Source of the DNA: Hoylesella loescheii | GTDB lineage: Bacteria > Bacteroidota > Bacteroidia > Bacteroidales > Bacteroidaceae | Assembly (NCBI GenBank): GCA_021531755.1 | Contig: JADYUK010000015.1 | Coordinates: 1-64,000 of the forward strand | Direction of reading: 5' to 3' | Length of the DNA: 64,000 bases | Part shown: piece by piece, positions 50,942 through 61,837 of the stretch | Layout: each line of letters opens with the position of its first letter | Numbering within the stretch: position 1 is the stretch's first letter | Translations under genes and position numbers: made by a program | The notes under the pieces: generated by a model | The model's input: only the letters and a program-made list of their open reading frames with translations | Told to the model about the DNA's origin: nothing | The model's database searches: none

Positions 50942-51247
50942 GCAGAGTTGAGTAGTCAACGCCCCATATATGGTATGAATACAACTCATGCCCTTATTGT
51001 ATCTTGACGGCAGGCATTGTGTCCTGTTGTCAGGATGCTTGGAAGGGTGTATTATATCATAAAGGTGGGGCTTTGCACTGCTCGTTCTGACGAGATGGGC
51101 TGTCCAGAGCCTCAACGAGTGGAACGGGCGCAATGGTGCAAGCTCCACTCTTTTTGTATCCATGTCCCTTTTGTCTGCTGCTGCGCAGACTTTTCTATAG
51201 TCTATGAAATAACTTCTGGTCGTCGGGAGCTTTGGCCACTTATTATT

Positions 51248-53122
51248 ATGTTTGTTGCTATGGACAAGGCTGCCTTGAAACAAAAGATATTGACAATTGA
51301 AGGACTAACTAGCGAAGAGAAGTCGGCATTGCTCGAACTGCTGAATAAAGAGAAGAAATATGGTCTTGTATGGGAAAACAAGCCTGAGGATGTTGAGGAG
51401 CGTCTTCGCGACCGTCTGCCTGTGTTCAAGGAAGTGAAGAGCCGAGCCATTCTCTCCGACTCTCCCGATGCCCCAAACCATATCCTAATCGAAGGCGACA
51501 ACCTCGAAGCCCTCACGGCTCTCAGCTATACGCATGAGGGTAAGATTGACGTGATATATATCGACCCGCCGTATAACACAGGCAACAAGGATTTTATATA
51601 CAATGACTCATTCGTTGACTCCGAGGATGGTTATCGCCATAGCAAATGGCTATCATTTATGAGCAAGCGACTGAGGATAGCAAAGAAGTTACTGAAAGAT
51701 GATGGTATTTTATTTATGTCAATAGGAAGTGACGAAATTGCTCAATCTGTTTCGTTGTGTAACAATATTTTTGGAGAGCACAATCAGATATCAGTGATTT
51801 CAAGAGTCCAAAAAAAAGGCAATGGTAAGGGTACACATTTCTCTCCTGCTATTGATTATGTTTTAGTTTTCGCCAAATATAAAGAAAAAGTATGTAGATT
51901 TTATGCTCCTAATACATCTGATTTCCCTCATATAGAAAAGGAAGGAGAACGAGCAGGTGAATTATATGAATGTACAAAATCTTTGTATCAAGGTTCATTA
52001 GATTCAAGACCAAATCAGAGGTATTATATAGAATGTCCTGACAAAACTTATATTATTCCGCCTGGAAATGTATTTCCAGACGAAATTCGCGATGGAGCTT
52101 ATGTAAAACCACAAGATAATAATGATAAATGCTGGCGTTGGTCATGGGATAGTTATTTAAAGCAAAAAGACCTATTAGTTTTCAAGAAGGTGAAAAAATC
52201 GACATTGATAAATGAATATGGAGAGCCATCTTTTTGGAATGTTTATACGAAACGATATCAAAAAGATGCAGAAGAGAAAGGTAAGGTTCCACCAAACTAT
52301 ATTGATAATTGTATTAATTCTTTAGGTACAAATAGAATTGGTGAATTAGGTATAAATTTTTCTTTTGCTAAACCTTGTGAACTACTTATGAAATTATTGC
52401 GCTTTTCAAATAAATCGCGTAATATTTGTATATTGGATTTTTTTGCTGGTTCTGGTACTAGTATGGATGCCACTATGCAGCTGAACTCCGAGGATGGCGG
52501 TCATCGCCGATGTATTCTTGTGACGAATAACGAGAATAATATTTGTGAGGATGTGACATACGAAAGAAACAAGCGCGTTATCAACGGCTATACCACTCCT
52601 AAAGGCGAGCAAGTGGAGGGATTGAAGAATAACTCGCTGAGATACTACAAAACAGAACTCCTGCCAAGAGAGAAAAGCCCGAGAAACATGAGGGCACTGA
52701 TGGCTGCCGCTACGGAACTGCTTTGTATCAAGGAAGACCTGTATGAGGAAAGCAAAAGGTTCGGAAGATACAGAACCAATCCGAAGACTATCAGATATTT
52801 CGAGAAGGGTGACAAAAGGATGCTGATAATCTTCTGCGAGGAACTCGCCGACCAAATAGCTGAGGAAATTAAGACGCTCGACTTTGGAGGGCAAAGACTG
52901 AAAATATACATCTTCTCGCCTGACAGATATGCCTTCGACGATAACTTCTATGAGGTGCAGGACAAGGTGCTGCTTGTGGCTCTGCCTGCAGCGATATACG
53001 ATGCTTACAGGCGTGTGCTGCCGAAGAGAATTGACAAACCGCTGCTTGAGGTAGAGGCGGACGAGACATCTACAGTGTTGGCATCACCAGAGCAACAGAG
53101 TATTGACTTTTATTTTGAATAG
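51248..53122 (+). CDS. mod: Type III restriction-modification methyltransferase (Mod)
   Basis: From ATG 51248 the product has 624 residues; ATG 51260 is equally possible, and the longer in-frame extension upstream is rejected because it lacks any family resemblance. The catalytic motif IV DPPYNTG starts at Asp106. It is followed by WLSFMSKRLRIAKKLL, a long target-recognition region, then motif I DFFAGSGTSMDATMQLN. This order defines a beta-class N6-adenine methyltransferase. Mod sets the DNA target for the whole type III enzyme. The centre of the gene is markedly AT-rich compared with both ends, suggesting replacement of the recognition region. The res gene starts 3 bp after the mod stop. Confidence 0.93.
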   Translation: MFVAMDKAALKQKILTIEGLTSEEKSALLELLNKEKKYGLVWENKPEDVEERLRDRLPVFKEVKSRAILSDSPDAPNHILIEGDNLEALTALSYTHEGKIDVIYIDPPYNTGNKDFIYNDSFVDSEDGYRHSKWLSFMSKRLRIAKKLLKDDGILFMSIGSDEIAQSVSLCNNIFGEHNQISVISRVQKKGNGKGTHFSPAIDYVLVFAKYKEKVCRFYAPNTSDFPHIEKEGERAGELYECTKSLYQGSLDSRPNQRYYIECPDKTYIIPPGNVFPDEIRDGAYVKPQDNNDKCWRWSWDSYLKQKDLLVFKKVKKSTLINEYGEPSFWNVYTKRYQKDAEEKGKVPPNYIDNCINSLGTNRIGELGINFSFAKPCELLMKLLRFSNKSRNICILDFFAGSGTSMDATMQLNSEDGGHRRCILVTNNENNICEDVTYERNKRVINGYTTPKGEQVEGLKNNSLRYYKTELLPREKSPRNMRALMAAATELLCIKEDLYEESKRFGRYRTNPKTIRYFEKGDKRMLIIFCEELADQIAEEIKTLDFGGQRLKIYIFSPDRYAFDDNFYEVQDKVLLVALPAAIYDAYRRVLPKRIDKPLLEVEADETSTVLASPEQQSIDFYFE

Positions 53123-53125
53123 AGT

Positions 53126-55489
53126 ATGAAGCAACTGAAATATCAAGAGAAGGCCGTGAAGCAGTTGGTGGACACTGCTGTCAATCTACTGGGACTAAAT
53201 GGCAACAGGCGACAAGTGGTGCTGAAGGCTCCTACGGGAGCGGGAAAGACGGTGATGGCAAGCGAGATGCTCGCCACTCTCACCGAGGAACTGCAGAGCC
53301 GTAGCGACTTGCCGTTCCAGCAGGTGGCGTTCATCTGGATTGCACCAAACAAGCTGCATCAACAGAGCTATTTCAAAATGAAGAACTTCTTCACGGAGAC
53401 TAAGTTGCTGAAACCGGTGATGTTCGACGAACTCGACCAGTCGGACGGTATCATTCATCAGAGTGAGGTGCTCTTCGTAAACTGGGAGAGCATCAACAGC
53501 AAGAACAACCTGATAGTAAGGGACAACGAGCAAGGCCTCTCGCTATACGACATAGCAGCGAAAACTCGCGAGGAGAATATCCCCATCATCGTGGTTATCG
53601 ACGAGGAACATCTATTCTGGACTAAAACTGCTGACAAATCGAAGGCTGTGTTGGAGAGAATAAATGCCAAGGTGGAGATAAGGATATCAGCTACGCCGAA
53701 GACAGCGCCGGAGTATTTGGTTAACGTCGACCGACAGGAGGTTATCCGCGAAGAGATGATAAAAGAGGGTGTGTTGCTCAATCCTGATGTGACAAGCGGA
53801 TATGCCAACGACATCGCTCTCAACGAGCATCTCATCAACAAGGCATTGGAGAAACGCAGACAGATAGCGGAGGCATACAGGAAAGAAGGCGTGAACATAA
53901 ACCCTCTGTTGCTCATACAGCTGCCCAACGACAAGACGGACGCAATGACTGCCGACGACACGAAGATTATGGAACAGGTGGTGCAGTATCTTGACGTGAT
54001 GCGAGGCATCAACACCGACAACCATCGGCTTGCCGTATGGCTCTCAAAGCAGAAGACCAATCTCGAAGACATCGAGCGTAATGACAATATCACCGAGGTG
54101 TTGCTCTTCAAGCAGGCGATAGCCTTGGGATGGGACTGCCCGAGGGCCGCCGTATTGCTGATATTCCGCAAACTGACAAGCGACACATTCACTGTGCAGA
54201 CAGTAGGACGAATACTGCGTATGCCCGAACAGAGGTTTTACCATAATCCCCTGCTCAACAAGGGTTATGTATATACAGACATCAGCAAGGATAAGATACA
54301 GATAGTGGCCGACGATATGGATTATCTGCACAAGGGTGTGCTTCAGGCTGTGAGGCGGGAGAATCTTGAAAACGTGCAGTTGGTGAGCTATTATGAGGTG
54401 CGGCGCAGTGCTGACCGTAACCGTCTTGGCCCTGACTTCCGCAGGGTGCTGACAAAGACGTTCGAGGATTTGTGGCTTTTGACGTCAGAACTCCCTTTGC
54501 CCTTTCTAACTGATGACGGGGACGAGCCCAGCAAACGTGACGAACCCGACCTGCAATCGCCTGTCGTGAAGAACAGACAGGCTGCAGAACGGCTCAGAAT
54601 CAGACTGAACGTGAGGAATGTGAATATAGAAATTCCAGCCGACATATTCTTCCAGAACGACATGAACACCACGATAGAGACGGGCGAACGCGCCAAGTTC
54701 ACGCGTACGGCAGGCGAGGTGGACCGAGTGTATATCGACTGGTGCCGAAAGATGCTCAGTGGGTATGAGAAAGCCCACAGCACAGGGGTGCTTGCCAACT
54801 ATCTGCTTGAGGCAATGGAAAACCTCTTCGAACTGTTTGAGACGGAAGCAAAAAAGGTTGTGCTATACCACGAGAACCGCCCGAAGTTTGCAGAGATAGT
54901 GTCGAAGGCTCTCGCTAGATATTCAAAGATTCTTGAACAAAGAAAGAAGGAAGCGAATGAACGTAGTTTCGAGGCCTATGGATGGGAAGTGCCCGAGGAC
55001 AGGATATATACCGAGGAGAATCACGTGATAAAGGACACTGTGAAAGACCACGCCCTACTCCCCTTCGTCGAACTGCGTACAGCATCAACTCCAGAGCGTG
55101 AGTTTGCCGCCTTCCTTGAATCAAACAGAGAATCAATCGACTGGTGGTATAAGAACGGAGACAAGGGACGCGAACACTACGCCATAGAATACACCAACAG
55201 TCAAGGCAAGAAAGCACTCTTCTATGTCGATTTTGTCATCCGTATGAAGAACGGACAGATATTCCTATTCGATACAAAAACAGAAAACAGCGACTCGGAA
55301 GCCCCACAGAAGCACAATGCTCTCCTTGCCTATATGCAAAATGAGGAAAATGTCTCGAAGCATCTGCAAGGCGGCATAATAGTCCATGACACAGACCATA
55401 GCGGCAACTGGCTCTACTCTCAGCAGCCGATAGAGACCATATATGATGTTAGAGGCTGGGACGCATTCCTGCCCGACAGGTACTCATAA
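53126..55489 (+). CDS. res: Type III restriction endonuclease subunit (Res)
   Basis: The 787-residue product is a superfamily 2 helicase-like translocase with a C-terminal nuclease. Walker A APTGAGKT is at residues 35-42. Walker B reads VVIDEEHLFW, a DEEH variant of the usual DEAH form; ISATPKT is motif III and QTVGRILRMPEQR motif VI. The nuclease core fits PD-(D/E)xK: Asp702 in YVDFVIR, then Asp716-Thr-Lys718 in LFDTKTEN. With Mod it cleaves DNA that lacks methylation at head-to-head sites, using ATP. It appears intact. The base composition matches the flanks of mod, not the AT-rich core. Confidence 0.94.
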   Translation: MKQLKYQEKAVKQLVDTAVNLLGLNGNRRQVVLKAPTGAGKTVMASEMLATLTEELQSRSDLPFQQVAFIWIAPNKLHQQSYFKMKNFFTETKLLKPVMFDELDQSDGIIHQSEVLFVNWESINSKNNLIVRDNEQGLSLYDIAAKTREENIPIIVVIDEEHLFWTKTADKSKAVLERINAKVEIRISATPKTAPEYLVNVDRQEVIREEMIKEGVLLNPDVTSGYANDIALNEHLINKALEKRRQIAEAYRKEGVNINPLLLIQLPNDKTDAMTADDTKIMEQVVQYLDVMRGINTDNHRLAVWLSKQKTNLEDIERNDNITEVLLFKQAIALGWDCPRAAVLLIFRKLTSDTFTVQTVGRILRMPEQRFYHNPLLNKGYVYTDISKDKIQIVADDMDYLHKGVLQAVRRENLENVQLVSYYEVRRSADRNRLGPDFRRVLTKTFEDLWLLTSELPLPFLTDDGDEPSKRDEPDLQSPVVKNRQAAERLRIRLNVRNVNIEIPADIFFQNDMNTTIETGERAKFTRTAGEVDRVYIDWCRKMLSGYEKAHSTGVLANYLLEAMENLFELFETEAKKVVLYHENRPKFAEIVSKALARYSKILEQRKKEANERSFEAYGWEVPEDRIYTEENHVIKDTVKDHALLPFVELRTASTPEREFAAFLESNRESIDWWYKNGDKGREHYAIEYTNSQGKKALFYVDFVIRMKNGQIFLFDTKTENSDSEAPQKHNALLAYMQNEENVSKHLQGGIIVHDTDHSGNWLYSQQPIETIYDVRGWDAFLPDRYS

Positions 55490-55660
55490 ATTAAGATAGT
55501 TGTGTAGAAAAGTATAGACAAAACGTTTGCGAACTATGGCATAAGGAGATAAGAACGTGCCATAGTATTAGCCACTTACGAGCTGAACAGCATAGACAGC
55601 GAGTGGCTGAAGGAATCCGTGAACAACCGTGTGAAAAGTGAATTCTATAATTGATAATTA

Positions 55661-55747
55661 CCTCCCGTTGGTCAGTGGGTCCAAAGATAAGTCTCGTGAT
55701 AAAAAAATCCGTGGCTCATCCGTGGACATCTGTGTGAAGAGTTGTCC
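55661..55747. repeat. Intergenic repeat family C, copy 1
   Basis: CCTCCCGTTGG, CAG.GGGTC, AAAGA.AAGTCTCGTGAT (55661-55700) matches 61599-61640. A tail of family B type follows (ATCCGTGGACATCTGTGTGAA). The rest of 55490-55660 shows no gene. Confidence 0.65.
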
Positions 55748-55748
55748 C

Positions 55749-55892
55749 CATGATTCTCAGTAGTGTCCCTCAATCTGAGATTAAGTTTCACACGGATTAT
55801 CACGGACAGGTCACGGATGATTTTGATACGAGCTTTTTTGTCTGAAAAGAGAAAACCGTGGCTCATCCGTGGACATCTGTGTGAATCGTTGT
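55749..55892. repeat. Intergenic repeat family B, copy 2 (right of mod-res)
   Basis: About 144 bp in the same orientation as 50464-50612. Shared blocks are CAGTAGTGTCCCT / CAGCAGTGTCCCT, CACACGGATTATCACGGAC and GAAAAGAGAAA.CCGTG. The two copies enclose the promoter, leader, mod and res genes. Confidence 0.75.
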
Positions 55893-55990
55893 CTCCATGA
55901 TTCTCAGCCTAATCATATGTAGGGATGACACAAGCATGAGGGGGAAGTAATCATTATTTGGCAAAAATACAGATGAAGGCAGGAGAAAAA

Positions 55991-56022
55991 TTTGCTCGTC
56001 TGAATGATAATGACTAAATTTG
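55991..56022 (+). promoter_or_regulatory. Promoter of the HD-domain gene
   Basis: TTTG (55991-55994), 20 bp, TAAATTTG (56015-56022) is an exact Bacteroidota promoter, 42 bp before the ATG at 56065. Confidence 0.82.
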
Positions 56023-56064
56023 TAGACCAAATATTATTGACACTAATGATATTCAGAAAAACAT

Positions 56065-56697
56065 ATGGAAAAGGACAACATGACCAATAAGGAGAGATTC
56101 ATAGAGCTGTTACGGTCGACAGGGCGCAATGGAGTAGAGGATCTGATAGAGGACCTCGAGCATATGGGATTCTTCGAGGCTCCGGCGTCAGCCTCCCACC
56201 ACCTCAATACAGAGGGCGGACTCGTAGAGCATTCGCTCAACACGTGCAGGGCTGCCTTGGCTGTCTGGGAGGGAATGAAGAAGGTGGAGCCGTCGCTCGA
56301 GACAGAGGTGAAGCGCGAGAGCATCATCATTGCCAGCCTTCTGCATGATGTCTGTAAGGCGGATATGTACATGCGCACTACGAGGCGGCGCAAGACAAAG
56401 CTTGGCGACTGGGAAGATAGTGAGGGATACAGGATGACATTCAAGAACTTCCCTATGGGCCACGGCGAGAAGTCGCTTGTCCTCGTATTGTGCAGCGGAC
56501 TGGAGATGAACGACGACGAGATGCTCGCGATAAGATGGCACATGGGAGCATGGGGAGTGAATATGAACAGCTATGAGGAACAGCGCAACTATGACGCGTC
56601 GCGGACACTCTATCCGCTCGTGACAATAATCCAGACAGCCGACGGGCTCGCTGCTGCCATCATGGAGAGAGGTGCGGGCGCAATAGACGAGCTATGA
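56065..56697 (+). CDS. HD-domain phosphohydrolase
   Basis: The 210-residue cytoplasmic product has the HD metal-binding set: His56 in GGLVEHSLN, His94-Asp95 in SLLHDVCKAD, His133 in MGHGEKS and Asp193 in QTADGLA. The GGLVEHSLN/LLHDVCK arrangement is close to the HD domain of YhaM-type 3'-5' exoribonucleases, but the N-terminal nucleic-acid-binding domain of YhaM is absent. Hydrolysis of a nucleotide or RNA phosphoester is therefore plausible and not proven. It has its own consensus promoter and is not part of the restriction operon, though it lies 575 bp downstream of res. Confidence 0.8.
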   Translation: MEKDNMTNKERFIELLRSTGRNGVEDLIEDLEHMGFFEAPASASHHLNTEGGLVEHSLNTCRAALAVWEGMKKVEPSLETEVKRESIIIASLLHDVCKADMYMRTTRRRKTKLGDWEDSEGYRMTFKNFPMGHGEKSLVLVLCSGLEMNDDEMLAIRWHMGAWGVNMNSYEEQRNYDASRTLYPLVTIIQTADGLAAAIMERGAGAIDEL

Positions 56698-56928
56698 TTC
56701 TGGGGGGCGGCGTATACAAGCCACCTCCATGCCTATGGGTGAGAAAGACATTTGCTGGCATGGGAAAATACTTGGCATCACACCTCTGTGTATGTATGAC
56801 AGCCAATATGGATATGATACTCATGCCTGGCAGGTATAAGGCCGGTGTGGCATGAGAAAAACATGTGTGATGAAACAAAACGTGAAGTTTTTGTAACATA
56901 AGTATGGGTTCGTATGTGATATTTTGAC
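56698..56928. other. Intergenic gap
   Basis: No gene or strong hairpin was noticed. The gap ends at the promoter box of the xylanase gene. Confidence 0.4.
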
Positions 56929-59220
<2,292 letters not shown>

Positions 59221-59234
59221 TTCCTGAATACATA

Positions 59235-59289
59235 TTGTCCTGTCCTTCCCCTCGGCTACATTATAGTCCAGAAGGGTAGGGCAGGACAA
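59235..59289 (+). other. Hairpin between xylanase and double-esterase genes
   Basis: TTGTCCTG (59235-59242) pairs with CAGGACAA (59282-59289), and the pairing extends inward over TCCTTCCC/GGGTAGGG with a mismatch. No T-run follows, so it may be an mRNA processing or stabilising element that gives unequal expression of the two genes. Confidence 0.45.
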
Positions 59290-59413
59290 GCAATATATGA
59301 CAATAAGGGCGAGACGCAGACATCTTTTCTGAAAATAGACTAATGTGGCGTGACCTAACAGGATGAGCCAAACACGAAAACAAGAGAAACCAATAATAAA
59401 TGAAAGTAGACTT

Positions 59414-61357
59414 ATGAGAACAAGAAACATAATCCTGATACTGATAGCTCTGACGCTGTCAAACTCCATCTCTGCCCAGAAGAGATGGTCAGACATTGAC
59501 TATGTTGGAGACGGGCAGACAGGTCATAAACTCGACATATACACTCCAGACGACGGACAACCGACACACAAGGTCGTGGTGTTGATATATGGCAGTGCAT
59601 GGTTCAGCAACAACTCTAAGACTGATGCCTTCAAGGCATACGGCCAACAACTGCTCGACGCGGGTTTTGCAGTGGTGAGCATCAACCACCGCGCCAGCAC
59701 CGAGGCGCGGTTCCCAGCACAGATACAGGATGTGAAGGCTGCCATACGCTATGTGCGTGGCAATGGCCCGAAGTACGGTCTCGACACATCGTTCATTGGT
59801 ATAACAGGCTATTCATCCGGTGGGCATCTCTCTTCACTGGCAGGAACCACCAACGGTGTGAAGACTCGTAGGTTTGGGAAAGTGAAGGTGGATATAGAGG
59901 GGAACCTCGGACAACACACCAAGGAGAGCAGCCGCGTAGACGCCGTGGTAGACTGGTTCGGCCCCATCGACATGAGCCGCATGGAGCGTTGCGAGACATA
60001 TAAGGACGCTAAATCGCCAGAGGCCGTTCTCCTCGGATGTCCCCCGGCGGAGAATCCCGATATGGTGCGTGCCATGAACCCCATGTCGTATATCGACAAG
60101 AAAGACCCAATGTTCCTCGTCATCCATGGTGATACCGACCCCGTTGTGCCATATTGCCAGAGTGAGTATTTAGCCAAGTCACTGAAGGATGCCCTCCGTC
60201 TTGAAGACTTCATCACTGTGCCAAACGGCAACCATGGTCCTGTGACATTCAATGCCAATACTTTCCAGAGTATGGTGAACTTCTTCCAGCGCCAGGCTGG
60301 TATGGCGGAGACAAAACTACCGCAACCGTCGGCATTGAACATCCGCAACAATGAGTATCCCCGGGTTTTGCAAGACGGTAGAGTGGAGTTCAGAGTGAAA
60401 GCCCCCACAGCCCAGAAGGTGCAGATAGACCTTGGCAGACTCTACGATATGGCGAAAGGTGCCGACGGAGTGTGGACATGCACTACCGAGCCTCAGACAG
60501 AAGGATTCCATTATTATTTCCTTGTTGTTGACGGCGTCAGAGTGGCCGATCCCGCAAGCGAGTCGTTCTATGGATGCAGCATGATGACCAGTGGTGTGGA
60601 GATACCTTATCCGGCAGAGAAGGCTGAGCGCTACAAGCTGAAGGCCGAGGTGAAACATGGCGAGGTGAGCCGTGTAAGATATCAGTCAAAGGTCACCGGA
60701 CAGTGGAAAAACATCTATGTGTATACTCCTGCCGGCTATGCCACAAGCGGCAAGTGTTATCCTGTGCTCTACCTGCAGCATGGCGGAGGCGAGGATGAGC
60801 GTGGGTGGAGCAACCAGGGCTTGACAGATATAATTCTCGATAACCTTATTGCCGAGGGCAAGGCTGAACAGATGATAGTAGCCATGATGGACGGCAACTC
60901 ACAGGATTTCGCCGCTGAGCTTATCACCGACGGCATCCCTCTCGTTGAGAACCGCTACCGCACACTCACCACAGCCGACGGACGGGCACTGGCAGGGCTG
61001 TCGATGGGAGGCATACAGACTCTGAACACATCCATCATGCATCCCGGGTTGTTCCGTTATATAGGTGTCTTCAGCAGCGGATGGTTCAAGAATCCACAGC
61101 CTTTCATGGCCAACAGCTCAGGAGAGCAGTATTATGCTAAGCTGAAGGAGCGTCCTGACTATTACAACAAGCAGTTCCGCGAATTCTTCATCACCATGGG
61201 AGGCAAGGAGGATATCGCATACGAGAACTGCAAGGCTATGCGTGAGCGTTTCGATGAGATGGGCATCAGATACACATATCTCGAGACTCCAGGAGGACAT
61301 ACATGGCCTGTGTGGCGTGAGAGCCTTTACCATTTCGTACAAAGAATATTCAAGTAA
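59414..61357 (+). CDS. Double carbohydrate esterase (acetyl-esterase-like + CE1)
   Basis: From ATG 59414 (signal peptide MRTRNIILILIALTLSNSISAQ) the product has 647 residues and two alpha/beta-hydrolase domains. The first, about residues 25-290, has LDIYTPDDGQPTHKVVVLIYG and nucleophile Ser134 in GYSSGGH, with VIHGDTDPVVP and GNHGPV as Asp and His sites; it resembles acetyl-xylan esterase or BD-FAE types. A CBM48-like domain (about 320-405) precedes a CE1 esterase with LYLQHGGGEDERGWSNQG and Ser530 in AGLSMGGIQT, His in PGGHTWPVW. Both triads look intact, so one chain may remove two kinds of ester. It follows the xylanase gene by 193 bp. Confidence 0.92.
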   Translation: MRTRNIILILIALTLSNSISAQKRWSDIDYVGDGQTGHKLDIYTPDDGQPTHKVVVLIYGSAWFSNNSKTDAFKAYGQQLLDAGFAVVSINHRASTEARFPAQIQDVKAAIRYVRGNGPKYGLDTSFIGITGYSSGGHLSSLAGTTNGVKTRRFGKVKVDIEGNLGQHTKESSRVDAVVDWFGPIDMSRMERCETYKDAKSPEAVLLGCPPAENPDMVRAMNPMSYIDKKDPMFLVIHGDTDPVVPYCQSEYLAKSLKDALRLEDFITVPNGNHGPVTFNANTFQSMVNFFQRQAGMAETKLPQPSALNIRNNEYPRVLQDGRVEFRVKAPTAQKVQIDLGRLYDMAKGADGVWTCTTEPQTEGFHYYFLVVDGVRVADPASESFYGCSMMTSGVEIPYPAEKAERYKLKAEVKHGEVSRVRYQSKVTGQWKNIYVYTPAGYATSGKCYPVLYLQHGGGEDERGWSNQGLTDIILDNLIAEGKAEQMIVAMMDGNSQDFAAELITDGIPLVENRYRTLTTADGRALAGLSMGGIQTLNTSIMHPGLFRYIGVFSSGWFKNPQPFMANSSGEQYYAKLKERPDYYNKQFREFFITMGGKEDIAYENCKAMRERFDEMGIRYTYLETPGGHTWPVWRESLYHFVQRIFK

Positions 61358-61524
61358 AAGACCTGGGTGACAGGATTTTTGTTTTCCTTTATAGGGGTGT
61401 GCCGATAGTCAACTTTGATTTTCCTGGTACATCCCTCTTTCATTTCTCAGCCCCGGTGTTTTCTCAAGAAGATGTTATGTTACGTCACTTTTACTTTCCA
61501 ATATTACAGAAATCCCTGAACTAT
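61358..61524. other. Intergenic gap
   Basis: No gene and no convincing terminator were seen after the double-esterase gene. Confidence 0.4.
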
Positions 61525-61556
61525 TTTGCATAATCAGTGGTTTTTGTTTATCTTTG
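61525..61556 (+). promoter_or_regulatory. Promoter of the CotH-like gene
   Basis: TTTG (61525-61528), 20 bp, TATCTTTG (61549-61556) is an exact Bacteroidota promoter. The gene start is 280 bp downstream, beyond a family C repeat. Confidence 0.8.
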
Positions 61557-61598
61557 CAAAGGATAGTCTGAGGCCTGCATACCCCCGTATCCTCATCG

Positions 61599-61743
61599 CC
61601 TCCCGTTGGCCAGAGGGTCTAAAGACAAGTCTCGTGATGAAATATTCCATGGTCAGAGGGTCAAAGGATAAGTCTCGTGACAGGAAAAACTCCGTGATGA
61701 ACCGCGATAATCCGTGTGAAGAGTATATCACCGTGTGAAACCG
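61599..61743. repeat. Intergenic repeat family C, copy 2, with family B-like tail
   Basis: CCTCCCGTTGGCCAGAGGGTC, then AAAGACAAGTCTCGTGATGA (61599-61640), matches 55661-55700. A second internal unit, GGTCAGAGGGTCAAAGGATA then AGTCTCGTGA, follows at 61651-61680. The tail ATAATCCGTGTGAAGAGT (near 61705) resembles family B. It lies within the leader of the CotH-like gene. Confidence 0.65.
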
Positions 61744-61837
61744 CGATATTGGCCCCCGGATTCTTCTCTACCTCATTGTGCAGAGACCCTCCCCGCTTGA
61801 TTCTATTCCCCTTGCCTACACACCAAAAAAAAATTAT

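Noticed and set aside
51248..56697. Restriction system plus HD protein as a single defence operon
   Set aside because: 575 bp, two intergenic repeats and a separate consensus promoter separate res from the HD gene, and the HD protein looks like a stand-alone YhaM-like hydrolase domain.
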